Assembly (NCBI GenBank): GCA_021208685.1
Contig: JAJOJJ010000036.1
Span: forward strand, 62,001-126,000
DNA: 64,000 nt
From: Saccharospirillaceae bacterium
Lineage (GTDB): Bacteria > Pseudomonadota > Gammaproteobacteria > Pseudomonadales > Oceanobacteraceae
Reading direction: 5' to 3'
Part shown: positions 63,978 through 64,000 of the stretch, one piece after another
Position numbering within the stretch: position 1 is the stretch's first letter
How the letters are laid out: every line of letters begins with the position of its first letter
Notes under the pieces: model-generated
Database searches by the model: none
What the model saw: only the letters and a program-made list of their open reading frames with translations
What the model was told of the DNA's origin: nothing
Program-made: the position numbers and the translations under genes

Positions 63978-64000
63978 GCATTATCCGTATCTATACCGAT
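63974..64000 (+). CDS. mtnD: Start of acireductone dioxygenase (cut by window end)
   Basis: The last 27 bases encode MSIIRIYTD, which fits the N-terminus of acireductone dioxygenase and the usual order mtnA-mtnB-mtnD. The ATG overlaps the mtnB stop (ATGA). Only nine codons are visible, so the call leans on context. Confidence 0.7.

Overview
The window is chromosomal DNA of a marine-type gammaproteobacterium, probably in or near the Oceanospirillales (Thalassolituus/Oceanobacter-like). This is inferred from moderate GC, gene families and gene order. There are no rRNA or tRNA genes, no insertion sequences, no CRISPR array and no phage genes. The block dksA-gluQ-small membrane ORF-cbrA-cbrB-[sRNA region]-pcnB-folK-panB-panC-panD-pgi has the same order as in Pseudomonas.

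Layout. 1-1411: 3' part of ntrC. 1423-18027 (minus strand): one long MSHA-type type IV pilus cluster in the order mshI, mshI2-like, J, K, L, M, N, E, G, a minor-pilin-like gene, A, C, D, O, P, Q. mshG (twice) and mshO (once) carry one-base homopolymer deletions. 18156-26000: housekeeping and envelope genes (trmL, a PQQ sugar dehydrogenase, secB, a rhodanese, gpmI, envC, ctpA, a YibQ-like deacetylase relative). 26168-28923: a cytochrome c/lactone oxidase pair and a solute-binding protein. 28926-30510: tapT and a HAD phosphatase. 30624-38645: an iron-type envelope cluster with a MauG-like di-haem protein diverging from imelysin, DUF1111, DUF1513, second imelysin and porin genes. 38753-42524: polB, a pentapeptide protein and a cyclic-nucleotide-binding-domain protein. 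42600-44910: a candidate Fur-controlled small RNA, a haem-type ABC importer and a Rieske protein. 44932-47114: a small membrane protein, sfsA and an aminotransferase. 47337-53301: dksA, gluQ (frameshifted) and cbrX-like/cbrA/cbrB. 53302-54390: a long non-coding region. 54391-60438: pcnB, folK, panBCD, pgi. 60604-64000: a chemoreceptor and the methionine salvage genes mtnA, mtnB and the start of mtnD.

The most interesting part is the 1.1 kb non-coding region after cbrB. It holds two tandem units. Each has a sigma-54 promoter (GG-N10-GC), upstream TGTTAC/GTAACA-type sites including a shared motif GTAACACTTTAGT, and a transcript with four or five A-rich AAnAAnAA motifs, most of them placed in hairpin loops. 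This looks like a duplicated CrcZ-type Hfq/Crc-sequestering RNA driven by CbrB, which would make cbrX-cbrA-cbrB plus two sRNAs a carbon catabolite control module. The second is a probable RyhB/PrrF-type iron sRNA at about 42667-42791, with two Fur-box-like sites over its promoter and a strong terminator, next to the haem-type transporter. Other points are a perfect terminator hairpin inside the signal-peptide codons of the DUF1111 gene, a structured leader before panD, and four single-base homopolymer frameshifts that should be checked as assembly errors before calling any pseudogene.
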